DNA of 64,000 nucleotides from B16-G9 sp964400655 (GCA_964400655.1 CAYNVN010000095.1:1-64000); one strand, 5' to 3'; positions 1 to 9,029 are shown, numbered from the stretch's first letter. Numbers and translations: made by a program. Notes: generated by a model from the letters alone, not told the origin.

Positions 1-58
1 TTTTACCATGTTAAAAAAGCTGCACCGAATTTAAACCGTCAGAACACATTCCTGTAAT

Positions 59-349
59 GTGAGTTCTCAAACGGAAATATTCATTAACTTTGTCGAAAAA
101 CAAGCTATGGATACGCCGGAACTAAAAAAGGATTTTCACAATCTTATTGACAGCATTGACAATGAAAATTTGTTGTCAGATTTTTATGACCTGCTCAAAA
201 AAAGAGTTTCAGGCAGTGAAGGAAGATTATGGAAAATGCTGACTAAAGAAGAACAGGAAGAACTAAATTTAGCCTTCGAAGAAAGCGAAAAACCTGAAAA
301 TTTAATAAGCCGGAAAGAGATGAGAAAAAAACATGAAAAATGGCTTTGA
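59..349 (+). CDS. antitoxin-like small protein (orphan)
   Basis: A 96-residue acidic, helical protein starting at GTG (59); an in-frame stop lies at 32-34, so the start cannot be much further upstream. The C-terminal half (LWKMLTKEEQEELNLAFEES, then NLIS, ending HEKWL) resembles the small antitoxin-type proteins (addiction-module component, RelB/ParD-like partners) that in Bacteroidota usually sit directly before a RelE/ParE toxin. Here no toxin follows: its last 10 bases overlap the start of nadD. The family assignment is from memory of the motif pattern, so toxin-antitoxin function is inference. It may be a solitary remnant or a co-opted regulator. Confidence 0.55.
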   Translation: MSSQTEIFINFVEKQAMDTPELKKDFHNLIDSIDNENLLSDFYDLLKKRVSGSEGRLWKMLTKEEQEELNLAFEESEKPENLISRKEMRKKHEKWL

Positions 350-930
350 AAATAAAAAAAACCGGTCTCTTTTTCGGTTCGTTCAATCCCGTTCATAACG
401 GGCATCTGATTTTGGCCAATTACATGGCTGAGTTTACCGATTTGGATGAGGTGTGGTTTGTGGTTTCGCCGCAAAACCCGTTAAAAGACAAAAATACCCT
501 TTTGGCAGAGCATCATCGCCTGGCTTTGGTACGGATTGCTGTTGAAGAGTGCCGAAAACTGGGGGTTACCGATATCGAATTTAAAATGCCTAAGCCCTCT
601 TATACCATCGACACCTTAACATGGCTTTCCGATAAATACGAAAATCGTGAGTTTGTGCTTATTTCCGGAACCGATATATTTTCAAACTTTCATAAATGGA
701 AAAATTATCGGGCCATTTTGGAATTTTATTCAATTTATGTTTATCCCCGCCCGGGAAGCGGTTTGGGCGATTATGCCGAAAACCCGAAAATAAAACTTTT
801 TCCTGCACCCCTGATGGAAATATCTTCAAGCTTTATCCGTAAGGGGATCAAAGCCCAAAAAAGCATGCGTTACTGGATGCCCGACAAGGTTTACGAGTAT
901 ATTCGGGAGATGCACTTTTACGAAAAGTAA
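340..930 (+). CDS. nadD: nicotinate-nucleotide adenylyltransferase NadD
   Basis: Transfers AMP from ATP to nicotinate mononucleotide to make deamido-NAD in NAD biosynthesis (cytoplasm). The nucleotidyltransferase motif GSFNPVHNGHL lies near the N-terminus (about residues 13-23) and the C-terminal ISSSFIRKG matches the family's SSTxIR motif. At 196 residues it has the usual length. The ATG at 340 overlaps the preceding small ORF by 10 bases, so the two are probably translationally coupled. About 180 bases without a gene follow. Confidence 0.95.
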   Translation: MALKIKKTGLFFGSFNPVHNGHLILANYMAEFTDLDEVWFVVSPQNPLKDKNTLLAEHHRLALVRIAVEECRKLGVTDIEFKMPKPSYTIDTLTWLSDKYENREFVLISGTDIFSNFHKWKNYRAILEFYSIYVYPRPGSGLGDYAENPKIKLFPAPLMEISSSFIRKGIKAQKSMRYWMPDKVYEYIREMHFYEK

Positions 931-1070
931 GAGGAGCATAGGTGCTGCATTTTAGTGATTATTACCTTTTTTATCGTGTGAAATTGGTTTTTAACTGACC
1001 GAAGTATAAGGATTTTTTGGCAGTAGTTTTACTTTAATGGTTCAAAATCGGGTAACTATTAACTTTTTGT

Positions 1071-1078
1071 TAATTTTG
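1071..1078 (+). promoter_or_regulatory. candidate -7 element of the DUF4956-VTC operon
   Basis: TAATTTTG fits the Bacteroidota -7 consensus TAnnTTTG and lies 35 bases before the ATG at 1114. No convincing TTTG -33 element is seen at 19-21 bases upstream, so this is a half-match only. Confidence 0.4.
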
Positions 1079-1113
1079 CGCTTTCTAATTTATTCACACA
1101 TAATTATTGTACC

Positions 1114-1794
1114 ATGAACGATAAGTGGGGTTTATTTCAGAAGTTTTTAATAACACAGGAACAGCAAATTTCATTACAGGACTTTTTAATTAATTCAATA
1201 ATTATACTGGTTCTGGCTGTAATTCTTGAGTTTACCTATATCAAATGTGCCAAAACCATCTCCAACAGAAAGCAGTTTTCGGCTAACTTTTTGCTGATTG
1301 CTTTTACTACCATGCTGATTATTTCCATTGTAAAATCATCGCTGGCTCTGTCGCTGGGACTGGTTGGAGCTCTCTCCATTGTTAGGTTCAGGGCGGCCAT
1401 TAAAGAGCCGGAAGAGCTTGCCTATCTGTTTTTTGCCATCTCAATAGGTTTGGGACTTGGTGCCAACCAAACAATGGTGGTGCTTGAGGCCTTTGCCATA
1501 GGTATGGTTTTTATTTGGGGAAGATTTTTGGTAAAAGGAAAATCAACCTGGCAAAACCTCTATCTTAATGTTTCGGGTAAATCAGGCGAAATTGAGCTTA
1601 ACAAAATAACCGGAGTTGTTAAAGATGTTTTCGGAAAATATCAGCTTAAACGTTACGACGAAAACGAAAATGCCATTGAGGTTTCGTTTGTTATCGACTC
1701 TCCTAAGCCCGAAAAGCTGCAGGATTTTAAAAGTAAAATGGACGGTGTTTCCAAAGAGGTGAGGGTTTCGTTTGTAGAGAGCAAATCTTTCTAA
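1114..1794 (+). CDS. DUF4956 membrane protein
   Basis: A 226-residue protein with about four hydrophobic segments in its first 145 residues and a soluble C-terminal domain of about 80 residues. The conserved stretch GALSIVRFRAAIKEPEEL is typical of DUF4956. The biochemical function is unknown. In many bacteria DUF4956 genes sit next to a VTC/CYTH-type gene, sometimes with a CotH-like kinase; here the VTC gene follows after 8 bases and no CotH is present. A role in a phosphate-polymer or surface-modification system is only inference from that association. Confidence 0.8.
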   Translation: MNDKWGLFQKFLITQEQQISLQDFLINSIIILVLAVILEFTYIKCAKTISNRKQFSANFLLIAFTTMLIISIVKSSLALSLGLVGALSIVRFRAAIKEPEELAYLFFAISIGLGLGANQTMVVLEAFAIGMVFIWGRFLVKGKSTWQNLYLNVSGKSGEIELNKITGVVKDVFGKYQLKRYDENENAIEVSFVIDSPKPEKLQDFKSKMDGVSKEVRVSFVESKSF

Positions 1795-1802
1795 AACAGC
1801 GT

Positions 1803-2504
1803 ATGTTTTTTCCCCCTTTCAATCAGGATATAAGTCGCTTCGAGCGCAAGTTCGTGGTTAGCGATATGGGCTATTACGGTGTTGAACAGGCTGTGCGTAA
1901 CCATCCGGCTGCGTTCGGTGAAATTTTTCACCGTCGGTTTATCAACAATATTTATCTCGATACAAACGATTTGGATTTTTTTTATGATAATGTGTCGGGC
2001 AAGGGAAGCCGTAAAAAAGCACGCATCCGCTGGTATGGCGATTTGTTTGGCAATATTGAAAAACCGGTGCTGGAATTTAAGGTGAGGGAGGGATATCTCG
2101 GAAACAAACTGTCGTTTGGATTAAAACCCTTTACGCTTAATGAGAACTTTCGTTACCGGGATTTGAAAAAGGTGTTTTTAGATTCAGATTTGCCCGAATG
2201 GGCTTATGAAGTTTTACAGCATCTGTCGCCGGCCTTGCTCAACAGGTACGGCCGTAAGTATTTTCTTTCGTTTGACGGTAAATTCCGCCTCACCATCGAT
2301 AACGACCTGAGCTATCATGCCATTGAACCTGCGCATAACACATTTCTAAGAAGTTACAGGGGTGATGATTTTATTGTTGAGGTTAAGTACGATTTTGAAA
2401 ACGACGATAAAGCTCCGTTTATTTCAAACAACCTTCCTTTCAGGCTTACCAAGAGCTCAAAATATGTAAACGGTATGGAGCTGCTTTATCCGCAACTGGT
2501 ATAG
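1803..2504 (+). CDS. VTC-domain (polyphosphate polymerase-like) protein
   Basis: A 233-residue stand-alone VTC/CYTH-superfamily domain. Features of the triphosphate-tunnel fold are visible: an N-terminal ERKF, RIRWYG, LEFKVREG with paired acidic/basic residues, RYGRKYF, and a C-terminal FIVEVKYDF. In eukaryotic Vtc4 this domain polymerises phosphate from ATP; the bacterial stand-alone versions paired with DUF4956 are not well characterised. It is co-transcribed with the DUF4956 gene (8-base gap) and converges on the next gene with only 5 bases between the stop codons. Confidence 0.82.
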   Translation: MFFPPFNQDISRFERKFVVSDMGYYGVEQAVRNHPAAFGEIFHRRFINNIYLDTNDLDFFYDNVSGKGSRKKARIRWYGDLFGNIEKPVLEFKVREGYLGNKLSFGLKPFTLNENFRYRDLKKVFLDSDLPEWAYEVLQHLSPALLNRYGRKYFLSFDGKFRLTIDNDLSYHAIEPAHNTFLRSYRGDDFIVEVKYDFENDDKAPFISNNLPFRLTKSSKYVNGMELLYPQLV

Positions 2505-2509
2505 GCTTT

Positions 2510-3121
2510 TTAAAAAGCATATCCGATACCGCCTTCAATAACAATACCCGACCCGAAAGCCATATCCAGCGCTTTTCGCGTTTCACTAACAGGATTTCCG
2601 GCGGTAATTTCGTAGTTGCAGCTTTTAAGCAATATGGCATATCCCACATTGAACAAGGTGAAAAAACCTTTTTTGGCCATATATTCAAATCCGCCGGTAA
2701 TTTGGATAAAGGGCGATTCGTTTACCTTAATTCTGTAAATTTCATCGTTGTTATTGGGGTCGGTACTTTCAAAATCGGTTGGTGTACCTAAACCGTACAT
2801 AAAACCCAGTCCCGCGAAAGGGGCAAAGTTTTTGGTAGTAAACAGGTATCTTCCCCTTCCCGAAATTTTTATTCCTTCCGATGACAGCCCCAAACCGGCA
2901 TCAACGGCTATTTTCGGTACCACGAAGTAACTTACCAAAGCCCCGAATCCGGTAATGCCGTTCCATCCCATATTGAGCCAAACGGCGGTTTTACGAATAT
3001 CCCTTACGGGAATCTGGTCGGTGAGTGCTTTGGACCGTGAGAGATTTTCATACGTAGTTTGCGAAAAAGTGCTGCCGGACAAAACGAGGAAAAATAGTAC
3101 TAATATTAAAAGAGTTTTCAT
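2510..3121 (-). CDS. predicted outer-membrane beta-barrel protein
   Basis: A 203-residue protein with an N-terminal signal peptide (hydrophobic core, cleavage likely after the SGSTFS stretch, before QTT). The mature part alternates aromatic and glycine-rich strands (GWNGITGFGALVSYFVVP; FAPFAGLGFMYGLG) and ends in GGIGYAF with the terminal aromatic typical of outer-membrane barrels. It is not recognised as a named family. It lies 41 bases downstream of the YqeY-like gene on the same strand and may be co-transcribed. Confidence 0.6.
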   Translation of the reverse strand: MKTLLILVLFFLVLSGSTFSQTTYENLSRSKALTDQIPVRDIRKTAVWLNMGWNGITGFGALVSYFVVPKIAVDAGLGLSSEGIKISGRGRYLFTTKNFAPFAGLGFMYGLGTPTDFESTDPNNNDEIYRIKVNESPFIQITGGFEYMAKKGFFTLFNVGYAILLKSCNYEITAGNPVSETRKALDMAFGSGIVIEGGIGYAF

Positions 3122-3162
3122 ATTGTTGGTTGGTGGTAAACCGGATGCTTTCCCGGAAAATA

Positions 3163-3615
3163 TTATCCCAGCATCCCTTTTACGATGGTTGATATCAGTT
3201 TGTTATCGGCTTTTCCGGCCAGTTTTTTTGTGGCTGCTCCCATTACCCTTCCCATATCTTTCATGGAAGAAGCGCCTGTTTCTTCGATGATTTGTTTAAC
3301 CACGGCCTGTATCTCTTCTTCCGACATCTGTTCGGGAAGGTATTTTTCAATGATTGCCGACTGATACTCCTCTTCTTCGGCCAGTTCGGGTCTGTTTTGT
3401 TCGCGGTATAGTGCCGCCGACTCTTTGCGCTGTTTAACCAGTTTTTGTAAGAGCTTTAATTCGACACTTTCCGGGATTTCGCCGTCGGCAACATCTTTGC
3501 CTGTTTTTTCAAGCAACAGGGCGGCTTTAATGGCTCTGAGCGCTTCGAGCTTACGTTTGTCTTTGGCCTTCATCGCCTCTTTCAGGTCGTTGTTGATTAA
3601 TTTTTCAAGTTCCAT
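3163..3615 (-). CDS. GatB/YqeY domain-containing protein
   Basis: A 150-residue helical protein of the YqeY family, which shares its fold with the tail of the GatB subunit of glutamyl-tRNA amidotransferase; a role near tRNA metabolism is presumed from that homology only. Family features: LKEAMKAKDKRKLEALRAIK at the N-terminus, QRKESAALYREQNRPELAEEE in the middle, EKYLPEQMSEEEI and the glycine-rich MGRVMGAATKKLAGKADNK at the end. A TATCTTTG -7 element sits 19 bases upstream. Confidence 0.92.
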   Translation of the reverse strand: MELEKLINNDLKEAMKAKDKRKLEALRAIKAALLLEKTGKDVADGEIPESVELKLLQKLVKQRKESAALYREQNRPELAEEEEYQSAIIEKYLPEQMSEEEIQAVVKQIIEETGASSMKDMGRVMGAATKKLAGKADNKLISTIVKGMLG

Positions 3616-3634
3616 GATTTAATATTTTATTAAG

Positions 3635-3642
3635 CAAAGATA
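3635..3642 (-). promoter_or_regulatory. candidate -7 element of the YqeY-family gene
   Basis: Read on the minus strand this is TATCTTTG (TAnnTTTG), about 20 bases before the start codon at 3615. No clear -33 TTG is seen at the expected spacing. Confidence 0.4.
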
Positions 3643-3687
3643 ATGAATTGACCTGAAGTTGCTGTAATAATCGGAATACAGATGGCG

Positions 3688-3723
3688 GTAAAAAAATAAG
3701 CCCCGCTATTAACGGGGCTTATT
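3688..3723 (-). terminator. intrinsic terminator of the dcw cluster after ftsZ
   Basis: Perfect 11-base arms (3695-3705 and 3713-3723; AATAAGCCCCG / CGGGGCTTATT) with a 7-base loop. On the minus strand the stem is followed by a run of T. It lies 36 bases after the ftsZ stop and closes the minus-strand division cluster. Confidence 0.88.
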
Positions 3724-3758
3724 TCGCGCGAGATGAGTAACAATCTCCCTAACCTAAT

Positions 3759-5432
3759 TTAATCCACATTATCGTGCAAAAACGAATTGCCTTTATTTAA
3801 TACCGGGTTGTTTTTGTCGTCACTTCCCAGTGTATATCTCGAAATGTTATCGTCGGAGGAGGGCATGCTATTGTCCAGCTCCACATTTTTTCGCTGATAA
3901 GCCGGTACTTTTTCGTACTCCGAAAGCGTTGAGCCGTTGAGAGAACTGAGACTTTTTAATTTTTTCCTGCGTTCGTCGGCAAATTTAGGTTTTTCGGGTG
4001 TCTCAGGTTTGTAAAGCGGTGTTTCTTCCTGCTTAACGGCAGGAGCTTCGTTTACCGGAGTATTGTCCGAAACCGGCACCTCTTCGGTTGAGGTTGAAAC
4101 CGGAGCAGGGGCAGGGGTTTCTTTTTCGGGTGTTTTGTTTTCAAAAAGATCGTGAACCTTTCTTTTCTCTTCTGTAGCAGGGGTTTCGTCAACGGGAGGA
4201 GAAAAAATTATTTCATCTTTCTCTTTTTCTTCTTTTTTAATCAGAACCGGTTCGGTAATCTCCTCTTTGGTTTCGGTTTCAACCGGTTCGGGTGTTGTTG
4301 ATTTGGGTTCGTCGATGTCGTGTTTGATTATAGGGCTTTTTGGTTCCGGTAAAATAGTTACCTTTTTTTTATCGAAACCGGTGGCAATAATGGTTACGCT
4401 TAAAGCTTCGCCAAGCGATTCATCGGAGCCGTTACCCCAAATCAAATTGGCTCCGTTGCCTGCCTGGCTTTGGATAAAGGTGGTTATCTCTTCCACTTCA
4501 TCCATCATCAGTTCTTTTTCACCGGTAATAATGTGTAGCAGAATATCACTGGCACCGGCAATATCGTTATCGTCAAGCAGGGGCGAGCTAAGGGCTTCCT
4601 GAACGGCTTTTGTTGCCCTGTCTTCGCCTTCGGCCTGTGCCGAACTCATAATGGCTTTACCGCTTTCGTTATCGGTCATTACGGTTTTTACATCCTCGAA
4701 GTCAACATTAACATATCCCGGAACGGTTATAAGCTCGGCAATACCTTTGGCAGCCGTTTTTAATATATCATCGGCTTTTGAAAATGCCTGGGTAAGCGAC
4801 AGGTTGCCGTAAACTTCGCGAAGTTTGTTGTTGCTGATTACAATAAGCGTGTCAACATATTGTTTAAGCTCTTTAATGCCTGCTTCGGCAAGGTCTAAAC
4901 GTTTTTTGCCTTCCCACTCAAAAGGTATGGTAACAATGCCCACGGTTAAAATGCCCATCTCTTTGGCTACCTGAGCGATGATGGGTGCAGCTCCTGTTCC
5001 GGTACCGCCACCCATTCCGGCAGTGATAAATAGCATCTCCGTATCGCCGGCAAGTGCTTTTTTGATATCTTCAACCGATTCGGTAGCAGCCTGTCTGCCC
5101 ACTTCGGGTTTTGAACCTGCACCCAGTTTACGGTTGCCCAGTTTAACTTTGATGGGAACGGGGCTGCTGTGTAACGATTGTGCGTCGGTGTTGCATACAA
5201 CAAAATCAACACCCTTAATCCCCTGCTTGAACATGTAATTGACGGCATTGCCGCCACCGCCGCCAACACCAATTACTTTAATGATGTTGGGTAATTCCCT
5301 GGGTTCAAACTCTAAAGGGGTATCGTCCATTACAGGTTCGTCGGCATAAAACTCATCGTTTTGCCCTTTGTTGTTTTGCCCTGCCTTGTTTTCTTCAAAT
5401 TGGATTAGATCAGAATTCATATTGTTACTCAT
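3759..5432 (-). CDS. ftsZ: cell division GTPase FtsZ
   Basis: Tubulin-like GTPase that forms the Z-ring. The GTP-binding signature GGGTGTGAAP is at residues 141-150 and the N-terminal GVGGGGGNAVNYM at about 55-67. The 557-residue length comes from an acidic N-terminal extension of about 48 residues before the GTPase core and a long, charged, Pro/Glu-rich linker (about 370-535). It ends in NSFLHDNVD, the C-terminal partner-binding peptide form seen in Bacteroidota. It is the last gene of the dcw cluster, separated from ftsA by 137 bases and followed by a strong hairpin terminator. Confidence 0.97.
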   Translation of the reverse strand: MSNNMNSDLIQFEENKAGQNNKGQNDEFYADEPVMDDTPLEFEPRELPNIIKVIGVGGGGGNAVNYMFKQGIKGVDFVVCNTDAQSLHSSPVPIKVKLGNRKLGAGSKPEVGRQAATESVEDIKKALAGDTEMLFITAGMGGGTGTGAAPIIAQVAKEMGILTVGIVTIPFEWEGKKRLDLAEAGIKELKQYVDTLIVISNNKLREVYGNLSLTQAFSKADDILKTAAKGIAELITVPGYVNVDFEDVKTVMTDNESGKAIMSSAQAEGEDRATKAVQEALSSPLLDDNDIAGASDILLHIITGEKELMMDEVEEITTFIQSQAGNGANLIWGNGSDESLGEALSVTIIATGFDKKKVTILPEPKSPIIKHDIDEPKSTTPEPVETETKEEITEPVLIKKEEKEKDEIIFSPPVDETPATEEKRKVHDLFENKTPEKETPAPAPVSTSTEEVPVSDNTPVNEAPAVKQEETPLYKPETPEKPKFADERRKKLKSLSSLNGSTLSEYEKVPAYQRKNVELDNSMPSSDDNISRYTLGSDDKNNPVLNKGNSFLHDNVD

Positions 5433-5569
5433 ATGTTGTAAAATTAATTTGTTTTATTTCTGCTTTTTTGTCCGGTTGATTACTTTATCAACAGGCTATC
5501 GTTAATTTAAAACGGTATTGTTGTTTGAAAACCGTTGTTCATCGATAACCGTTTGTTGGTAATCTTTGC

Positions 5570-6895
5570 TTAGCTCAGGTTCGGGTCGTTTTCAAACCAG
5601 GTTTTTATTTTTTCGAGAAATGATACGCCGGAATTGTTTTTTATTTTCTCTTTTCTTGAACCGAATAAACTGAACCATCCGCCGCCTTTTTCTTTTTCAC
5701 TTTTGTCTTTGTCTTCTTCAAGGTAGCTTTTTATTTCGGAGCGGCTAATGCCTTCAATAACAAGGCCGATACCGGTAGCAAACATGGGAGCCGCCACTTT
5801 GTCGCTGTTTTTACCCGACAGATATTCGTTAGGATAACCCACACGGGTGTCCATTCCGGTGATGTATTGGGCAAGCTGCTCAATGTGTTTGAGTTGCGAA
5901 CCGCCACCTGTAAGCACAATTCCGCCAATCAGTTTCTTTTTATATCCCGAGCTTTTGATTTCGCTGTCGATGAGTTCGATGATCTCTTCAAGACGGGCTT
6001 CGATGATGCTGGCGAGGTTTTTTAGCGTGATTTCTTTGGGTGGTCTGCCGCGAAGTCCGGGGATGGAAACCACTTCGTTGTCGCTGTTTTGTTCGGCAAG
6101 TGCCGATCCGAATTTCACTTTCAGATCTTCGGCGTAACGTTTAATAATGGAACAACCCTCTTTTACATCTTCGGTAATTATTTCGCCGCCAAAAGGGATG
6201 ACAGCCGTGTGGCGGATGATGTTGTTGTGGAAGATGGCAATATCGGTGGTGCCGCCGCCTATGTCAACCAGTGCCACTCCCGCCTCTTTTTCCTCTTCGC
6301 TGAGCACAGCCTGTGCCGAAGCAATGGGCTCCAGTATCAGTGCGTCCACCTCAAGACCTGCTTTGCGCACGCAGGTGTAGATGTTTTTGGCTGCCGCCGT
6401 TTGTCCGATGATGATGTGAAAATTGGCTTCAAGGGTGCTTCCGAGCATGCCGCGCGGCTGGTCAACTCCCTCCTCATTGTCGATGATAAATTCCTGCGGA
6501 ATAACATCAATAATCTCTTCGCCGGGAGCCATGTTCAGCTTGTACATGTCGTTGATGAGTTTTTCAATTTCAAGCTGGCTGATCTCTTTGTTAGGGTCGT
6601 CGCGGATGATGTTGCCGCGGTGTTGCTGACTGCGGATATGCTGGCCTGCTATACCCACATGTACCCGGTTAATTTCAACACCCGATTGTTCTTCGGCTTC
6701 GGCAACGGCCTTTTTAATGGAGTTAACCGTGTTTTCGATGTTGGCAACAACCCCGCGTTTAACGCCGAGCGAAGGGGTTTTGCCGTATCCCATAATCTCT
6801 ATTTTGCCGAATTCGTCTTTTTGCCCTACTATACAGGCAATTTTTGTGGTGCCTATGTCAAGGCCGACAATGATTTCATTTTCCGTCTTTTCCAT
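5570..6895 (-). CDS. ftsA: cell division protein FtsA
   Basis: Actin-like ATPase that tethers FtsZ to the membrane. Visible actin-fold motifs include VGLDIGTTKIACIVG (phosphate 1), VALVDIGGGTTDIAIF (phosphate 2) and GGIVLTGGGSQLKHI (adenosine). The 441-residue length is normal. After the actin core there is a basic segment, then a C-terminal stretch with FLEKIKTWFEN, consistent with the amphipathic membrane-targeting helix. It lies 4 bases after ftsQ in the dcw cluster. Confidence 0.96.
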   Translation of the reverse strand: MEKTENEIIVGLDIGTTKIACIVGQKDEFGKIEIMGYGKTPSLGVKRGVVANIENTVNSIKKAVAEAEEQSGVEINRVHVGIAGQHIRSQQHRGNIIRDDPNKEISQLEIEKLINDMYKLNMAPGEEIIDVIPQEFIIDNEEGVDQPRGMLGSTLEANFHIIIGQTAAAKNIYTCVRKAGLEVDALILEPIASAQAVLSEEEKEAGVALVDIGGGTTDIAIFHNNIIRHTAVIPFGGEIITEDVKEGCSIIKRYAEDLKVKFGSALAEQNSDNEVVSIPGLRGRPPKEITLKNLASIIEARLEEIIELIDSEIKSSGYKKKLIGGIVLTGGGSQLKHIEQLAQYITGMDTRVGYPNEYLSGKNSDKVAAPMFATGIGLVIEGISRSEIKSYLEEDKDKSEKEKGGGWFSLFGSRKEKIKNNSGVSFLEKIKTWFENDPNLS

Positions 6896-6899
6896 ATCG

Positions 6900-7670
6900 T
6901 TAATTTTTAGTGCATATTATTTGATTTCTAAATTTTAAATTCAGGGTTTTATATTTATCCCAGCCCTCGTAAACCAGCGATCTTTTATAAAAGATAACAA
7001 GGTTTTCGAGTTTGTGGTCAATATTGGTTGTGTCGCCCAGTTTAATTACCTGACTGCCTATGATGGGAATCAGGTCAAATTCGCGGTTGCTGTTCAGATA
7101 AATTTCGCTGATAAGCGATTTTAAAAATGGATACCGGTTCAATTTTTTTGAAACGAAAAGTAATTTCCGAAGATCCTCTTTTTTGTAAACCGTATCGTAA
7201 ATGTTATCGTGTCCTTTTAACGGAAGGGTTTTTATGTATCCGTTGGCAATGGTGAGGCGCGGGGTGTATTTACTGCTCAGGGGCAGGATTTTTCCGGTTT
7301 TATCCAAAAAGAAACTTTTTCCGGCCGGGCTGAAGACCCTTAAAACCGGTTCGGATTCTTTTATGTTAATGATAAGATTTCCGTCAATATCGGTGTAGGC
7401 ATCCACCTTGTCAACCCACGGATTTTTCCATAAACTGTCTTCAATAAGGTTTGTGTTGATGTTGCTGAGCCTGTCGGTGTCGGAAACATATTGATAGAGA
7501 TAGTGGTATATTTCTTCTTTATCCAAAAAGCCTTTCTCCGACGGCCGGGCAACATGTATTTCAATCTTATTCAGCGGCTCGTTACGGTGCAACATGTAAA
7601 CATACACCATAAGTGCTGCCACCGAAACGGTGAAAAGGATAAAAAGCGATATTTGGATAAATCGTTTCAA
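6900..7670 (-). CDS. ftsQ: cell division protein FtsQ/DivIB
   Basis: A 256-residue single-pass membrane protein: one N-terminal transmembrane helix (about residues 5-27), then a periplasmic region. The first part (EIHVARPSEKGFLDKEEIYHY) fits a POTRA domain, followed by an FtsQ-type beta domain with the NPWVDKVDAYTDIDGNLIINI stretch. It is a scaffold linking early and late divisome proteins. The sequence is divergent, as usual for Bacteroidota FtsQ; position between murC (6-base gap) and ftsA (4-base gap) makes the call firm. Confidence 0.88.
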   Translation of the reverse strand: MKRFIQISLFILFTVSVAALMVYVYMLHRNEPLNKIEIHVARPSEKGFLDKEEIYHYLYQYVSDTDRLSNINTNLIEDSLWKNPWVDKVDAYTDIDGNLIINIKESEPVLRVFSPAGKSFFLDKTGKILPLSSKYTPRLTIANGYIKTLPLKGHDNIYDTVYKKEDLRKLLFVSKKLNRYPFLKSLISEIYLNSNREFDLIPIIGSQVIKLGDTTNIDHKLENLVIFYKRSLVYEGWDKYKTLNLKFRNQIICTKN

Positions 7671-7676
7671 AATTTA

Positions 7677-9029
7677 CTATTCGTTTATTAATATTTCTTT
7701 AATCTTTTCCAGCATCAGTCCAATGTCGCCCGCGCCGAGGGTTATCAGTACTTCGGGAGGGTTATTGGAAAGATGATTCAACAGTTTTTCTTTTGATATC
7801 AATGTTTTGTTGTTGTTTTTCATTTTGTTGAAAATTATTTCCGACGTAACACCCGGTATGGGTTCTTCGCGTGCGGGATAAATGTCCAGCAGAATGATTT
7901 CATCCAAACCGTCGAGTGCTCCGGCAAATTCTTCTGCAAAATCGTTGGTGCGGCTGTATAGATGCGGTTGAAAAATGCCGGTAATTTTTTTATGGGGATA
8001 GAGCGACTTAACAGCTTCGATGGTTACCTTTAGCTCACGCGGGTGGTGGGCGTAATCGTCTATAAATATTCTGTTTCCGGTTTTTATGATGTAGTCAAAA
8101 CGGCGCTGCACACCCGAAAACGACTCAAGTCCTGTTTTTATCTGCTGTGTGGTTAATCCTGTTTCAAAACCAATGGCCGCCGCTGCCAGTGCATTTTCAA
8201 TATAATGAAGTCCGGGAACCGAAAGTGTAATGTTGTTGATGGATTGGGATTGATATTGCAAATCGAAAACAAAACTTCCGTTTTCAATTCTGATATTTTT
8301 TGCGCTGCACTGTGCCTCTTCGCGTGCCGAGTAGGTTATATGCTTTCGGTTGATGCCCTTAAGTTCGTTAAGGCTTTGGTGATGAATAAGTGTTCCGTTT
8401 TGGTTTAGCTTTTGAGCGAACTGAATAAAGTTGTTTTTAAGTTCGTCGCGGTTTCCGTAAATGTCGAGATGGTCGGCATCCATTGATGAGATAACGGAAA
8501 TATCGGGATGGAGCTGAAGAAAAGAGCGGTCGTATTCGTCGGCTTCAACCAGCAGTATGTCGGTTTTATCGGAAATAATAAAATTGGAGCCGTAATTTTT
8601 AAGAATACCACCGATAAGGGCGGTGAGGTTTTTTCCGGCGGCTTTAAGCATGTGGGCAGCCATGGAACTGATGCTGGTTTTGCCGTGTGTGCCGGCCACA
8701 GCCACGGTAAAATAGTCTTTTGAAAGTTCGCCGAGAACCCGGGCACGTTTTTTAAGTTCAAATCCGTTGTTGATAAAATAGAGGTACTCTTTGTTGTCGC
8801 GGGGGATGGCCGGGGTGTAAACAACAAGGTCGGGGCCGGAAGGGATGGCCGAAATGTTTTCGTTGTAATGAATAAACATTCCTTCCTTTTCAAGTTGGGC
8901 GGTAAGCGGTGTGGCGGTTCTGTCGTAACCGTGAACATCGGCACCCTGTTTTTTGAAAAACCGGGCGAGGGCGCTCATACCTATGCCGCCTATACCTAAA
9001 AAATATACCGTTTTTATTTTGTTGTTCAT
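7677..9029 (-). CDS. murC: UDP-N-acetylmuramate--L-alanine ligase MurC
   Basis: Adds L-alanine to UDP-MurNAc, the first amino acid of the peptidoglycan stem peptide. The Rossmann start YFLGIGGIGMSALARFF (9-25) and the ATP-binding AGTHGKTS (112-119) separate MurC from MurD/E. Later motifs include EADEYDRSFL and DDYAHHPRE. At 450 residues it is full length. The stop overlaps the murG region on the upstream side by 4 bases (ATGA), so the two are translationally coupled. Confidence 0.97.
   Translation of the reverse strand: MNNKIKTVYFLGIGGIGMSALARFFKKQGADVHGYDRTATPLTAQLEKEGMFIHYNENISAIPSGPDLVVYTPAIPRDNKEYLYFINNGFELKKRARVLGELSKDYFTVAVAGTHGKTSISSMAAHMLKAAGKNLTALIGGILKNYGSNFIISDKTDILLVEADEYDRSFLQLHPDISVISSMDADHLDIYGNRDELKNNFIQFAQKLNQNGTLIHHQSLNELKGINRKHITYSAREEAQCSAKNIRIENGSFVFDLQYQSQSINNITLSVPGLHYIENALAAAAIGFETGLTTQQIKTGLESFSGVQRRFDYIIKTGNRIFIDDYAHHPRELKVTIEAVKSLYPHKKITGIFQPHLYSRTNDFAEEFAGALDGLDEIILLDIYPAREEPIPGVTSEIIFNKMKNNNKTLISKEKLLNHLSNNPPEVLITLGAGDIGLMLEKIKEILINE

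Noticed and set aside
5475..5492. GTTGAT-N6-ATCAAC inverted repeat in the ftsA-ftsZ gap
   Set aside because: Six-base arms in AT-rich spacer are expected by chance, and there is no supporting promoter element.
6089..6910. 273-codon open frame on the plus strand opposite ftsA
   Set aside because: Its translation is low-complexity and unlike any family; the minus strand here encodes clear FtsA over its full length, so this is a shadow frame.
8405..8944. 179-codon minus-strand frame inside murC
   Set aside because: Same strand but another frame of murC, rich in Pro/Thr/Ser as expected for a shifted reading of this codon usage.
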